Source: Incurvaria masculella
Lineage: Eukaryota > Arthropoda > Insecta > Lepidoptera > Incurvariidae
DNA length: 64,000 nt
NCBI GenBank assembly: GCA_946894095.1
Contig: OX335652.1
Span: 6,161,001-6,225,000, forward strand
Direction: 5' to 3'
A model generated the notes under the pieces. It worked only from the letters and a program-made list of their open reading frames with translations, searched no databases and was not told the origin of the DNA. The position numbers were made by a program, and so were the translations under genes. Shown here piece by piece: positions 1 through 10,249 of this stretch. The number at the start of each line of letters is the position of its first letter. Position 1 is the stretch's first letter.

Positions 1-1057
1 TTAATATCTCATGGGCGTATAAAATCCTCCTATATTTCCTTATCCTCACATCCCAATGTATCAAAGGATAAATTTTGGTGGATATTATGTAACTGGAAAA
101 AGTAGTATATATAAAAAAACGATGCATAGTTTGCAACATAACGAATGTGTAGGTCGAGGATTTTGATATATTATTATATGTGCCACAGTTAATTTGATTA
201 AAAAAAATATCACACACTTTGCTGAATAATTTATTAGAGGGTTAAAAATACATTTCTTAAATCCGACGTTTCCAATTGATTTATCCAATTCAAAACATCC
301 ATCAACACAAATTCAAAATGTTGAGGAAATATTTTTTTAATCTTTCTCTTAAATGAGTCGTGCGAATTCGTTTTTTATAGAAATACATTTGATATAGAAA
401 AATATTACGTTAAGGTCCGAAAATATGTAGGCTGGTATTTCAAGTACATGTTGGAGATATCATAATTTTATATTATTTTTTATATGTACATACATCTTTA
501 TATTCATATAATTCTTCAGTGCGTGTGTTTGTCAATTAAGCCTTTCTCAAACAAATGAACCGATTTTCGAGATACAGAATGTTTTTCTTCTATTTTTTAC
601 TGCCTGAGAAAATGATCCCAAATACAAACAAAATACATTTTAACGGAGGTACATTTTAATTGTGAAAGATTTCAGGTAATGTAAGTAAGTAACAATGTAC
701 ATTCATGAGCAATATTCATCAGGTTCAATCAAAACAAAATTACAGAAACATTTTGAAAATAAAATCATCATGAACAAACAGCCAACGACCATTGGAAATA
801 TTTATTCACCCCACTAACGACGAACTATCATTCCCATGAACCACGAACCTGCGTGGTAATATTAAACGACAAACACCCTTTCTTCAAAATTTCGCTATTC
901 CAACAACTCAGTATTACATATATGTATGCTCTTGTGATATAAAAATCTATATTGGGCTCCAAATTTAAATGCAAGAAATGGTTATGCTACTCTTCATAAC
1001 CATATGCTACTCTTCTATTCGAGAATGATTTAAATTTATCAGCCTAGAGTTCTCCTA
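1..1057. other. AT-rich stretch without recognisable gene
   Basis: No open frame here has recognisable protein features; the longest (85-288, minus) is AT-rich and looks random. I see no clear repeat boundary. It probably is old intergenic or decayed repeat DNA. Confidence 0.5.
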
Positions 1058-1345
1058 TTTTTAACCGACTTCAAAAAAAGGAGGAGGTTATCAATTCTTT
1101 TGCCTGGGTGCACCGATTTGGATGATTATTTTTTTTGCCTGGGTGAACCGATTTGGATGATTATTTTTTTAAATGAAAGCTAGTGCTTCCCAAGTGGTCC
1201 CATTTTGATTTGGTTAAGTTCTGACAATGATATCCATGAGAAAATCATATAAGTCTTAAATTTGTATTAAGATGTGCGCGACAAATGGACGAATAACTCA
1301 ATTTAATGCCAACCGATTTCGGTGATTCTTTTTTTATTGGAAAGG
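1058..1345 (+). repeat. Lepidopteran AACCGACTTC / GGAGGAGGTT dispersed repeat, partial
   Basis: It starts with TTAACCGACTTC, an A run and GGAGGAGGTTATC, the hallmark start of a repeat I know from many Lepidoptera. The body follows, with a 'gatttggatgatt' stretch, 'gtggtcccattttg' and 'ccatgagaaaatc'. A segment of about 36 bp (TTTGCCTGGGTG..GATTTGGATGATT) is tandemly duplicated at about 1099-1170. A LINE 3' end lies immediately downstream, so the LINE may have inserted in or beside this repeat. The start of the same repeat recurs at 29056. Confidence 0.65.
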
Positions 1346-1360
1346 GCGTGTACAAATTAG

Positions 1361-3215
1361 TAATAATAATAATAATAATAAAATTCTTTATTGTACACCA
1401 TTATAAACAGTTTACAAAAGGCGGGCCTAATGCCAAAAGGCATTCTCTTCCTACCTACCCTTGGGATGTAGGAATGGTGCAAGGCGGCAGACAAAAAAGG
1501 ATAAAAGAAGTAAGATTTTTTATCAATAAAGATATATATATATATATACTTAACAAGAATAAATATACTTACATTCTAATACTAATACATACAGATACAT
1601 ATAGTACATAGCTTATAATATATATTTAATTTAAATATATACCTATATTTGTGTATATACATTTATTCTTATATGAACCTTTTTTTTGTAACAGAGAGCG
1701 AGCAAGAACTTATATAAATGATAAAGTTTAAATATAATTTAAATAATAGGACTTCAGACGTTTTTTGAAAATATATACATTGGAAGAGGACCGAATTTCT
1801 AGGGGAAGCTGATTCCAAAGACGAGATGCGTTTACAGAAAAAGAGTCACTATAATAAGTGCTGCGATGTGTAGGAATTGCTAACAGTAAGGTATCAGCAG
1901 ACCTAAGTGGAACACCATGTGAAGATAGGAATTTGAAGAGATCCTGCAGGTAACTCGGAGCAGCAGGGTTATTCAGTGTGCTGTAAAGAAGTGATAGGGT
2001 GTGAACATTTCTGCGTTTTCTAATGTCAAGCCACTGGAGTCGATTACGGAATTCGGAAATATGATCAAACTTACGCAAGCCAAAAATATATCGAATGCAT
2101 AAGTTAAGGAGGCGGTCAAGTTTGTTAAGGAGATCTTCATGAAGATCTAGGTAGCAGATATCAGCATAATCAAATAACGGGAGTAAAAGGGATTGTGCTA
2201 ACGTAGTTTTGGTGCCAACGGAAATGAAATTTTGCAATCGCTTTAGAGAGTGCATGCTACCCATAAGTTTTCGACTGACTTCGCAGACCTGTGTGTTCCA
2301 TGATAGTGTCTCGTCAATCCATAGACCCAGATTTTTTACACTCGTACTGTACGGGACTGCGACACCATCAAACACAACTGGAGGTAAAGTTGACTTGTCG
2401 AGTTTGGCCAACTGCTTACTAGACCCTATGATGATTGTCTGTGTTTTAGCCGGGTTAACTAAAAGGCCAAACCGAACAGCCCAGTCTAGTGCAGAATCAA
2501 GATCGATATTCATAAGTGCAACCGCTGTGTGAACATCATTGTAATGGAATTGTCGATAAAGCTGCAAGTCATCGGCATAAAGATGGTAAGAGCACATAAA
2601 TGGGACAACAATACTATTGATAAAGATGGAAAATAACAAGGGAGAAAGTACGCCACCTTGTGGGACGCCAGCGGTGAGGTCAATCCATAAGGAGTAGACG
2701 TTGTCTACACAGACGCATTGCTGGCGACCACGTAGGTAAGAAGAGAACCAATCCAGAGCCGACTGTGAAATATTAAGAGAATACAGGATTGCAATTAAGA
2801 TGTCAAAATCGACCGAATTGAATGCACTACTAAAGTCAAGTAATACAAGGAGAGTTAACTGACGGGCATCCATAGCTAGACGAATGTCGTCAGTGATTTT
2901 TACAAGAGCGGTAGTAGTGCTGTGGCAGGGACGAAAACCGGATTGAAATGGGCTGAGGATGTTACAGGAGGACAGAAAATGGCATAGCTGTGAGTGAACA
3001 ATACGTTCAAGAACTTTGGATAGAAACGGAAGAATGGAGATTGGTCGATAATGCTTAGGGTCAGTGGGATTATTAACTTTAGGTAGAGGTACTACGTAGG
3101 CCTTCTTCCAAGAGTCAGGAAAACACGCCGATTTTAAAGAATAATTTAGTATGTGAGAAATAATTGGGAGGATACTGTCTAAAATCGGCAAGTGTGCTTT
3201 AGATTTACTAAAAAT
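1361..3215 (-). mobile_element. CR1/L2-like non-LTR retrotransposon, 5'-truncated copy
   Basis: A LINE copy on the minus strand comprising the reverse transcriptase C-terminal two thirds and a 3'UTR of about 360 bp. The 3' end is ACAATAAAGAATTTT followed by an (ATT)n microsatellite at about 1361-1382; this tail type is common for CR1/L2-like elements. The 3'UTR holds a perfect stem-loop at 1429-1444 (AATGCC-TTTT-GGCATT) in the context GGAAGAG..GGCCCGCCTTT. The copy at 10.25-11.2 kb has the same architecture with a different stem sequence. The 5' truncation falls near 3215, just short of a small MITE. The clade assignment is tentative; Jockey-like or Daphne-like names are also possible. Confidence 0.8.
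1728..3191 (-). CDS. reverse transcriptase of CR1/L2-like LINE (N-terminally truncated, otherwise open)
   Basis: The 487-residue frame is the RNA-directed DNA polymerase of a non-LTR element that copies its own RNA at a nicked target. Visible RT blocks in order are HYRPISILPF (about 48-56), LLDFSSAFNSVDFD with the first catalytic Asp (about D119), AGVPQGGVLSPLLF (about 174-187) and the active site HLYADDLQLY with YADD at 205-208. A thumb region follows, then the C-terminal region (SSHGVPLRS.., NASRLWNQLP). The frame continues about eight codons upstream of the listed start (SKSKAH) until the 5' truncation, so the listed start is not a true one; the endonuclease and ORF1 are missing. The absence of internal stops over 1.46 kb suggests a fairly recent insertion. 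Confidence 0.85.
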   Translation of the reverse strand: MPILDSILPIISHILNYSLKSACFPDSWKKAYVVPLPKVNNPTDPKHYRPISILPFLSKVLERIVHSQLCHFLSSCNILSPFQSGFRPCHSTTTALVKITDDIRLAMDARQLTLLVLLDFSSAFNSVDFDILIAILYSLNISQSALDWFSSYLRGRQQCVCVDNVYSLWIDLTAGVPQGGVLSPLLFSIFINSIVVPFMCSYHLYADDLQLYRQFHYNDVHTAVALMNIDLDSALDWAVRFGLLVNPAKTQTIIIGSSKQLAKLDKSTLPPVVFDGVAVPYSTSVKNLGLWIDETLSWNTQVCEVSRKLMGSMHSLKRLQNFISVGTKTTLAQSLLLPLFDYADICYLDLHEDLLNKLDRLLNLCIRYIFGLRKFDHISEFRNRLQWLDIRKRRNVHTLSLLYSTLNNPAAPSYLQDLFKFLSSHGVPLRSADTLLLAIPTHRSTYYSDSFSVNASRLWNQLPLEIRSSSNVYIFKKRLKSYYLNYI

Positions 3216-3227
3216 AAAGAAATAAAA

Positions 3228-3430
3228 AAAATAACAAAAAAAATAACCGACTTCAAAGAAAAAGCACTAAAAAGTAAAAAATAATTGCCATTGTTGTAGT
3301 TACGATTTTTGTTATTTTTTGAGTCGGTGTCAGCTAAGGTAGCCAAGGTTCTCTTGATTGCCGCAGCGCGCGGCAATTATTTTTTACTTTTTAGTGCTTT
3401 TTATTTGAAGTCGGTTATTTTTTTTGTTAA
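3228..3430. mobile_element. palindromic MITE with ends TAACCGACTTC / GAAGTCGGTTA
   Basis: The left arm (about 3236-3290: ATAACCGACTTCAAAG, then GCACTAAAAAGT and AATAATTGCC) is the near-perfect reverse complement of the right arm (about 3371-3426). The arms are about 50 bp and the interior about 85 bp. It shares its terminal AACCGACTTC motif with the repeat at 1058 and lies directly upstream of the truncated LINE. No transposase is present. Confidence 0.7.
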
Positions 3431-4070
3431 TTTTTTTTTAAATACATTCACGAACATTTTAAAGTATTGTATTTATTCACTGTAAAAACCCAAAGATATT
3501 AATGATATTTAAATATTCGTCTGTTAATAGAAAAAAAAAGTTTATTAAGACCTAGTGGTTTTTAGTATTTGTCGTAGAGATAAAAACTGTAATCTACTCA
3601 AGTAGAATGCCTAAAAATAGCAAAGCTGCCGCTTTTGCAGTAACCACTACCAGATTAAAATTAATCGAATATTTAGTTGATTCTGCTCTGGTATTTCCCC
3701 TATTAAAACGTCTTCTTCCGTTCCGAACGCAAGAATCTGAAATTGTTCTCCGCGCTCGCGAGGATATATTTTATCAAAAGCTTCAGGATTTTGCCCACTT
3801 TTGGCAATTTGAATTTTTACGCTGGAGTTTTGGTGGAAAATAAGAAAGGAGTCTAACTCTACCTATTGGCGAAAGTAATTTAAGGAACAATTTATTTTAA
3901 AATGCTTGTCATGCCATCTTTACAATTTAAACTTTAAAAAAGATATCCTCACTGTAAGGAATTTTGTAAATCAACTGATTTAGGATTACAAGCTTATATT
4001 TAAATATTTCTTTTAAATAAGGTTGCAAGAGGTAAGCTGTTATTATATTATTTTACGTTTACGGATAAAC
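3431..4070. other. unassigned stretch with one weak ORF
   Basis: An open frame at 3607-3843 (plus, 78 residues, MPKNSKAAAFAV..) has a plausible ATG but no domain I recognise. I cannot tell whether it is expressed. The rest is AT-rich without visible structure. Confidence 0.3.
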
Positions 4071-4173
4071 AGTGTTCAGCTTACTTATTTATCTCGACGT
4101 TTCATCCACCACGCTGGGGACATCATCAGGATTTTCGGGGCGACCTGGAGGATGATATGAACTGTTTAGTTGC

Positions 4174-4239
4174 ATTTCGTACCACGCCAGCTGGTAAATT
4201 TCAGTTCACTTGACGTTACCAGTTGGCGTGGTACGAAAT
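4174..4239. repeat. short strong inverted repeat (hairpin)
   Basis: Arms of about 25 bp (ATTTCGTACCACGCC.. and ..GGCGTGGTACGAAAT) with one internal mismatch enclose an 18-bp loop. It sits just downstream of a segment with TCGACGTTTCATCC..GGGGACATCATCAGG, which looks like part of a dispersed element. A hairpin RNA or a small foldback element are both possible. Confidence 0.6.
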
Positions 4240-4241
4240 CC

Positions 4242-4312
4242 AACACAACGTCAGATATAATTACTCACTTGTCTGTTTCTGCGGCGAGTTAATTTACCAT
4301 GGTAACCGTCCT
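4242..4312. repeat. dispersed repeat fragment, copy 1
   Basis: The stretch CGTCAGATATAATTACTCAC..GAGTTAATTTACCATGGTAA matches a second copy at about 6306-6372. The conserved blocks are TAATTACTCACTTG and AATT.ACCATGGTAA. Confidence 0.5.
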
Positions 4313-4436
4313 GAAAACTACCGGTCATGAGGACAAAGGAAAATTTAATTTGCATGCGCACGAACATAGTAAGAGGCATCGATGCTTTAAAGCCGTAGAT
4401 AAAATGAGTCCCGATAGGAGGTCGTATCCTATGCTA

Positions 4437-5170
4437 TTCTTTTTTAGGGTTCCGTACCCAAAGGGTGCCAACGGAGCCCTATTAATAAGCCTCCGCTGTC
4501 CGACCGGCCGTCCATTCGTCCGTCCGTCCGTCTGTCCCAGGGCTGTACCTCAATAGTCGTAATATTTTTATTTTTTTATGTGACCTGACATGGATGGCTA
4601 ATACCACACAACTACCGTTATGATATTAGCCCAATACACCACATTCCCGAAGGAATTAGGTGCCATGCCAGGACCTTCACTTTATGAGCACGGCTACATT
4701 GAACTGGATGGAAAACACGGACAATTTTTTCATTGCCGCTTCGACCATCTTTTCATCCAATGCGATGGTACCAACCCGGGCGGGCTTAAACCCTACCACC
4801 TAGTAGGGGAAGGGGACCTACAGTTTTACATGGATTCCGAACCATGGAGCAGCTCGCATTCGTGACGAAATGCACTTATCGAACTCTGAAAGAGAAAGAC
4901 AGTGGTGCAAGTTGGTATTGAACCCGGGCCTCTGGTACGCTAGGCCAGTCCCCGCGCCACTAGGCTACGAGCGCTCTCATATAAGTAGGCAGAATACATT
5001 TTCAGAGAGTGTGTATCTATTTTGCCGCTATAACAACAAATAGGTAAAATAAAAAAAAATATACAAATAAAGGGTAAAAAAAAACAAATACTGATGTTTG
5101 TGTTAATTTTGTACGATGGTATGGAACCCTGCGTGTGCGAGTCCGACTCGCACTTGGCCGGTTTTTTACA
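4437..5170 (+). repeat. AGGGTTCCGTACC/(GTCC)n dispersed repeat, split by a SINE
   Basis: The left end is TTTTTTAGGGTTCCGTACCC, followed by the CCTCCGCTGTCC and (GTCC)n microsatellite segment. The 3' part (TTTTGCCGCTATAACAACAAATAGG) and the terminal TGTGCGAGTCCGACTCGCAC-TTGGCCGG resume at about 4978 after an inserted SINE. The last 40 bp contains a perfect 19-bp palindrome. Six copies lie in this window, in both orientations. No coding capacity is seen, so I class it as a non-autonomous element. Confidence 0.8.
4571..4977 (-). mobile_element. SINE, tRNA-head type, full length, inserted in GTCC repeat
   Basis: Read on the minus strand it begins GAGCGCTCGTAGCCTAGTGG (tRNA A-box-like), then a B-box (GGGTTCAATACC). 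The conserved body follows (TTCGTCACGAAT, GGTACCATCGCATTGG, CAGTTCAATGTAGCCGTG, GTCCTGGCATGGCACC), then the tail GTATTAGCCATCCATGTCAGG and an A/T-rich end. The length is about 405 bp. It interrupts the GTCC repeat, so it is the younger insertion. Open frames inside are incidental. Confidence 0.85.
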
Positions 5171-5296
5171 GCGTAATAGAGGCACGTGTCACGAATCCGC
5201 TAACATACCGTCGATAGACCCGCTGGAATATTTTCATCTCAAAACATTTGTGATAAGTGGACTAGTAGACCGGGGTAGATACGGTTTGAGAAGCAC

Positions 5297-6110
5297 ATGA
5301 AATCCGAAATGATTTTTTTTTTCTCAGAAATATGTAATTTCATGTTCATATGCTTAGCTTAAGTTTGCAACATTTAGCGGGGCCCGGAAGATAGATTTTT
5401 TTTTTAAATGTATTAAAAAATATATATCTCCTTAACAAATATTTAGAAACGGTATTAAAAAAAATTATATGTTAAGTTTTTTAAGGCGTAATGTAACTGA
5501 ATTTGCAACAATTTTGTAATTACGGAAATGTATTTAAAAAAATGTTTTTACTAAAAAAAATCTATGCCGCGAACCTAACTTGCTATTGCTATATTTCTTT
5601 CTAGAATATGTAAAATCAAATTAAATTCTTTAAAAACTATACAAGGAACGATTTTATACGTATTTCGAATTTTTTGTTTAGCTTTTGTGTGAATGTAAAC
5701 ATTATAAATGACAAAAAAATGTGCTTCTAATATTTGCAACATTTTACAAATTTCACATAATATATAGTTTGCGGTCAGTTTCCAATTCCAGAAAATAAAA
5801 TAGAATTTTCATTATTTGCTTTGCAGATATTAAATAATACAGATATTAAAAGTACAAAAAAAAATATTTACACAGTTCCGTAAATAAGAAATTGTTGCAA
5901 ATTCACAGTAATATTACAACTAAAATTAGCTAACATATAACATTTTTAAATAATATTTCTAAATATTTGTTTAGGAGATATCATTTTTTAAACATATTTC
6001 ATATTTTATTGCTCTCTTCCGGACCCCCCAAAATGTTGCAAACTTAATGTACACACGTCCACATGAAATACTACGTTTATGAGAAAAAAAATTGCATTTC
6101 GGATTTAATG
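5297..6110. mobile_element. long foldback element with TIRs of about 270 bp
   Basis: The left arm from ATGAAATCCGAAATG is mirrored by the right arm ending CATTTCGGATTTAATG. Matching blocks continue inward: TAAGTTTGCAACATTT, GG..CCGGAAGA, ATATCTCC, AACAAATATTTAGAAA, GAATTTGCAACAATTT. The unit of about 815 bp would fold into one long imperfect hairpin. There is no ORF; it is probably a non-autonomous DNA transposon. Confidence 0.75.
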
Positions 6111-6305
6111 TTTTTTTAAGTGCTGATTTAAGGCTAAAGTTCCTGGAATATAGAGAGAGGATAGGAGATAACTATGTATAGTATGCGACAGAGAAAAAGT
6201 GGGGGTCAGAGGAATTCTCTAGTGATGTGCTAAAATGTTTAGTTATAAAATCAATAGTTACCGAGATTTTATTTACTCAGAAATATGGTCTACTAACTAA
6301 CTACT

Positions 6306-6372
6306 GACTAAACGTCAAATTTAATTACTCACTTGCCTGTTCACTCGAAGAGTAAATTAACCATGGTAAGAG
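6306..6372. repeat. dispersed repeat fragment, copy 2
   Basis: Partner of the 4242-4312 fragment, sharing TTAATTACTCACTTGCCTG and AATTAACCATGGTAA. Confidence 0.5.
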
Positions 6373-6379
6373 TACTGTT

Positions 6380-7535
6380 TAATTAGTAATGTTTAATGTA
6401 AATATACCGATAAGACCACATTGTTTAGCTTCATCTACAGGCAGAATGTTTCCATGCACTTGGAATTCGGGTGTTTTTTATCCGTTGCTGAAATGGCTAA
6501 ATCAACATTGATTTTGATACGCGAGCAAAACGATGTTTATTTACAAAATTAATCTTGAGTTATTTTTACTAAACGTTACTTAATGCAGATAATGCACATC
6601 CTAAACTGCAGGACCTAATATTTATTATTTGGAGGAAATATTCTTTAGGGTACCCTTGAGTTACTTTAAAAACATTTTTTTTTAAATGAATTCCTAAAAT
6701 GGGGATAGGAGGTCGAAAAATGAATATGAAGAAATGTTTTGTCCTTTATGCGTCCTTAAACACTTTGATGAGTTTTAATCTGACGTTCCCGTGCAGTATT
6801 CTAACACTTAACCGGGCGCCGCCGATCCGGTGAATATACGAAACAAAACTGAACCAAACGGAGCCAGGAACATCAGCTAGTACCGTTAAAAATATATTCT
6901 TTAGAATAAAACCATTTGTGACTTCTTACCATATATTATCCGTTATTTTAGGATTCGATAGACTAACTACGCACTCCGCTGTTTCCTAATGCCCAAGTAT
7001 TATTAAATACGAAGCTACGAAGTTAATGTTCTGACTTTGAAGGCATAGGCAAAAAATCTCGCTCCACTAAACACGAAGCAATTCTGTTCACAAAAATATT
7101 TGTGAATGCTATCGAGGAGTCTATATAAGCAGGGTCCGAGCGAGACATCGCTCGTATTTCACAGGCTATGAACACTTAAGTATGTAGCGGAGTCAGCGCT
7201 CTAACTTATGCTATTAAAGTATTTAATCCCTAGGGAACAGTGTAGCAGAAGAAAATATTAGTTGTCCGTGGAACCAAGGCTATAATTCCCTGAAAAAGAT
7301 CTATTTTATGTTAAAAGCGGCATATGGCGTATGCCATGCGCTTACATAAGAGGTGCCCGACAATGGGCACCCATGGGCTTTCGAACTTTCACGGGGCTGC
7401 GAAAAATATGCCAGCCGACCAGGAGCTTCTTCAGACCATGTTCCGAGAAACCCAGGTTGTAATTTTAGGGAAAATATCTCGGCGTGAATCCATTCCACAG
7501 GTCACCGACCTTATAGATAAAGGATCTATAGGATT
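6380..7535. other. unassigned stretch, probably decayed repeats
   Basis: A block at about 6845-6885 (AACAAAACTGAACC..CGGAGCCAGGAAC.TCAGCTA) is shared with about 14044-14084, so it is a dispersed repeat. Around 7120-7160 a TATA-like CTATATAAGCAGGG lies 60-80 bp upstream of ATTAAAG; this could be part of an old LTR, but I see no paired LTR. An open frame at 7324-7809 has no recognisable domain. Confidence 0.35.
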
Positions 7536-7537
7536 GT

Positions 7538-7753
7538 TTAGTTCCTATTTTGGGAATGTGTGTGAATTCCGTGCCTCTCCTCTGATCGATGGTGGAAAGG
7601 GGTGGAGGGACAGCTTAATGCAGCTCCGACGAGCATTCTCCATCGTAGAGACGATAGAAAACAGACAGAGACATTCCTTCGAAGTTGGAGGGTCTCTAGA
7701 TTCAGGGATAACTCAGGGTGGTCGACGAGACGCACGGCTCGGTGTTCAAACAA
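7538..7753 (-). pseudogene. C-terminal fragment of a non-LTR retrotransposon ORF2
   Basis: The minus-strand frame reads VDHPELSLNLETLQLRRNVS and later PSTPFHHRSEERHGIHTHS. This resembles the conserved C-terminal tail of lepidopteran LINE polyproteins (a 'LALRRDVASLC..YHGECS..P.AEFHHR' type block). The middle is out of frame, indicating small indels, and no RT core is nearby. It is a dead fragment on family resemblance only. Confidence 0.5.
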
Positions 7754-7835
7754 AACTAAGATATTTGAAAATTTTTTTACTGGAATTTATGATTTTCTAT
7801 AGACATTAATTAACATGGATTATTCATTTCATTTT

Positions 7836-8117
7836 TAGGGTTCCGTACCGAAAGGGTAAAAACGGAACCCTATTACTAAGCCTCCGCTGTCCGTCCGTCC
7901 GTCCGTCCGTCTGTCACAGGGCTGTATCTCGTGAACCGTAATAGGTAGGAAGCTGAAATTTTCACGGAGTGTGTATTTATTTTGCCGCTATAACAACAAA
8001 TAGGTAAAATAAAATAATAATAATAATAAAAAAAATGAGTTAAAAATTTTTTTTTGTTAAATCTTGTACGGAACCCTTCGTGTGCGAATCCAACTCGCAC
8101 TTGGCCGGTTTTTTTAA
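7836..8117 (+). repeat. AGGGTTCCGTACC/(GTCC)n dispersed repeat, full copy
   Basis: An uninterrupted copy of about 280 bp: TTTTTAGGGTTCCGTACCG, ACGGAACCCTATTACTAAGC, (GTCC)5, TTTTGCCGCTATAACAAC, GTACGGAACCCTTCGTGTGC, and the end CTCGCACTTGGCCGG-(T)n. It serves as the reference for the split copy at 4437. Confidence 0.85.
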
Positions 8118-8369
8118 CACATAAATATTATCTTAACACATGACATTTTTCTGTAGATGGCGCGAAACATTTTTGCTGTGATCGTATCATCTCGCGCTTC
8201 ATCATCTCTGCCTCGGTGTGAGATGTCTCTTTACTGACGGATTAACTCTTAGATCGGTTTAACCGTCAGTTGACCCTAACTGTCAGTCAAAAGCGTTTTT
8301 TTTTATTATTGGACTAGCCAACTTCCAGTTCACTTTGACTAGATGTGGTAAGTGGCGAAATATCTTTTT

Positions 8370-8508
8370 CAACTCTAAGTTGACATAGAAAATATCCAGT
8401 CAAGTTTCTTGCCAGTTCTTCACTGTGGTCGTTGAACTGGCTATGATAAAATGTCACAAATACGAGTGCGGTGTATGTCTATGGATGATAAATAAACAAT
8501 AAACAATC
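8370..8508 (+). repeat. 3' end of a non-LTR element (AATAAACAATAAACAA tail), copy 1
   Basis: It shares GTTTCTTGCCAGTTCTTC, CTGGCTA.TGATAAAAT, CGAGTGC.GTGTA.TGT and the terminal AATAAACAATAAACAAT with copies at 23568 and 27488, all on the plus strand. Identical 3' ends with variable 5' extents fit 5'-truncated LINE or SINE insertions. The parent family was not identified. Confidence 0.6.
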
Positions 8509-9008
8509 ACTGGAAAAAATATGTGTATTAGAGTGAAAACGCCACTTCCTTAAATCGTAGTTTAAATTTATATGTACCTAAAACGTGTGTGAATGAAAAA
8601 GTGACCGAAACGACGGTAAATTGTTACACAATTAAATTGGATATTTCAATATCTACTTCAATTCAAGTGATTTACAAGTAGAGACTTAAGTACACGCCTA
8701 GAGACTATTAAGTCCTCTCCCCAACACAAGTGAATGAAACCATTTTCTCTTATCTTATCAATGTGCAGGAAAATGCCCGGAAAATATGAGGAAATACTCA
8801 TAAAATAGACCGATTGTGCCAGGAATATCACCACCACGTTATGAGAATTATTCAACTCGACGCAACGTTATTACATTCCTTTATTATACCTGTAGGTGAG
8901 AGTAAATGGAACAAAACATGTCCTTCGCCACCGTTTAGAAGATAGTATTCACTGAAGAGAAAGGAAGGAGAAATGACATGCGCTCGATATCGCGTCCCTG
9001 ATGTATGG

Positions 9009-9393
9009 TTATTTTTTTATGTGACTGGACATGATGGCTAATACCACACCTTCTGTCATGGTATTAGCCCAACACACCACATGGGAACTAGGTGCCATGC
9101 CAGGACCTTCCTTATATTGCTCGGCTACATTGAACTGGATGGAAAACACGGACAATTTTCATTGCCGCTTCGACCATCGTTCATTCAATGCGATGGTACC
9201 AACCCGGGCGGGATTAACCCTACCACCTAGTAAGTAAGGAAGGGGACCTACAGTTTAACGTGGAATCCGAACCACGGCCAGCCTCTCTCAACGGCCTAAT
9301 GGTCACCCATCCAAGACCAGACCGGACCCAGCGTTGCTTAACTTCGGAGAGCGATCGCCGAAGTGTCGCGCCACTGGGCCACTGAGGCTGACA
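9009..9393 (-). mobile_element. SINE, 5S-rRNA/tRNA-chimeric-head type, full length
   Basis: On the minus strand it starts GTCAGCCTCAGTGGCCCAGTGG (tRNA A-box-like), followed by a 5S rRNA-like segment with CTCTCCGAAGTTAAGCAACG, GTCTGGTCTTGG and GATGGGTGACCATT. These match the A-box and C-box regions of the 5S internal promoter. The body and tail are the same as in the tRNA-headed SINEs (GGTACCATCGCATTG, GTCCTGGCATGGCACC, GGTATTAGCCAT.CATGTCCAG). Confidence 0.85.
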
Positions 9394-9710
9394 GTCACTG
9401 AGGTCAAAGTGGCCATATAATTGTAGTGGAATCCGGCGGCGAGTCGTATGCCACACTGTCGAAACATCGCCACCGCGCGCGAGTGTGCTCTAAAATGGGT
9501 TCGTTAAGTCAGTTCCAGCCCGCACGAACCCTTCAATACGTCTGCGACTTTGTTTTTCCATGTGGCATGTATAGGCGATCAAAGATTAAAGGATGCACAT
9601 CCAGTTGATAGAAATATGAACGGTCAAAACACTGACTGAACGATTTTAGGGAAGGTTGGGCAGTGTATCTTTTATTCTTTAGTTGATTTATGTTTGAGTT
9701 AGGTTGATGG

Positions 9711-10010
9711 TTTTTAGGATTCCGTGCCCAAACGGGTGCCAACGGAACCCTATTACTAAGCCTCCGCTATCCGTTCGTCCGTCCGTCCGTCTGTCACAGG
9801 GCTGTATCTCATTATCCATAAAAGGTAGGCAGCTGAAATTTTTACAAAGCGTGTATTTATGTTTCCGCTAGAACAACAAATAGGTAATATTTAAAATTAA
9901 TAACAATTAAAAGTGGTCCCATACAAAAAACTTATTTTTTTCTGTTAAATCTTGTACGATGGTACGGAACCCTTCGTGTGCGAGTCCGACTCTCACTTAG
10001 ACGGTTTTTG
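9711..10010 (+). repeat. AGGGTTCCGTACC/(GTCC)n dispersed repeat, diverged copy
   Basis: It starts TTTTTAGGATTCCGTGCCC and ends GTCCGACTCTCACTTAGACGG, both with substitutions against the copy at 7836. The GTCC tract is short (three units after GTTC). It is an older copy. Confidence 0.8.
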
Positions 10011-10054
10011 AAAATAGGAGGCAGCGGGTCTCATAGTATGCGTGTTAGCTCTTT

Positions 10055-10090
10055 TTTACAACCTGACATGGACGGCTAATACAACACAAG
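10055..10090 (-). repeat. SINE 3' tail fragment
   Basis: TACAACCTGACATGGACGGC-TAATACAACAC is the reverse complement of the SINE tail, and nothing else of that copy remains. It abuts the head of another SINE on the plus strand. Confidence 0.55.
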
Positions 10091-10249
10091 GCTTAGGGAC
10101 ATCCCATGAAACAATATTGTACATCTGGTTTTGAGTAGCTCGTAGTACAGGGGCGCGGGGACTTGCACTCCATGCCAGAAATAATAGATTCAATTCCCGC
10201 CCCGTTCATTAAACACTTTATTTCTCTTTGTGAGGTGTATAATGTATAA

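Noticed and set aside
2209..2532. 107-aa plus-strand ORF
   Set aside because: Antisense shadow of the LINE reverse transcriptase.
7324..7809. 161-aa plus-strand ORF as a gene
   Set aside because: Its second half is antisense to a recognisable LINE C-terminal fragment; no domain in the first half.
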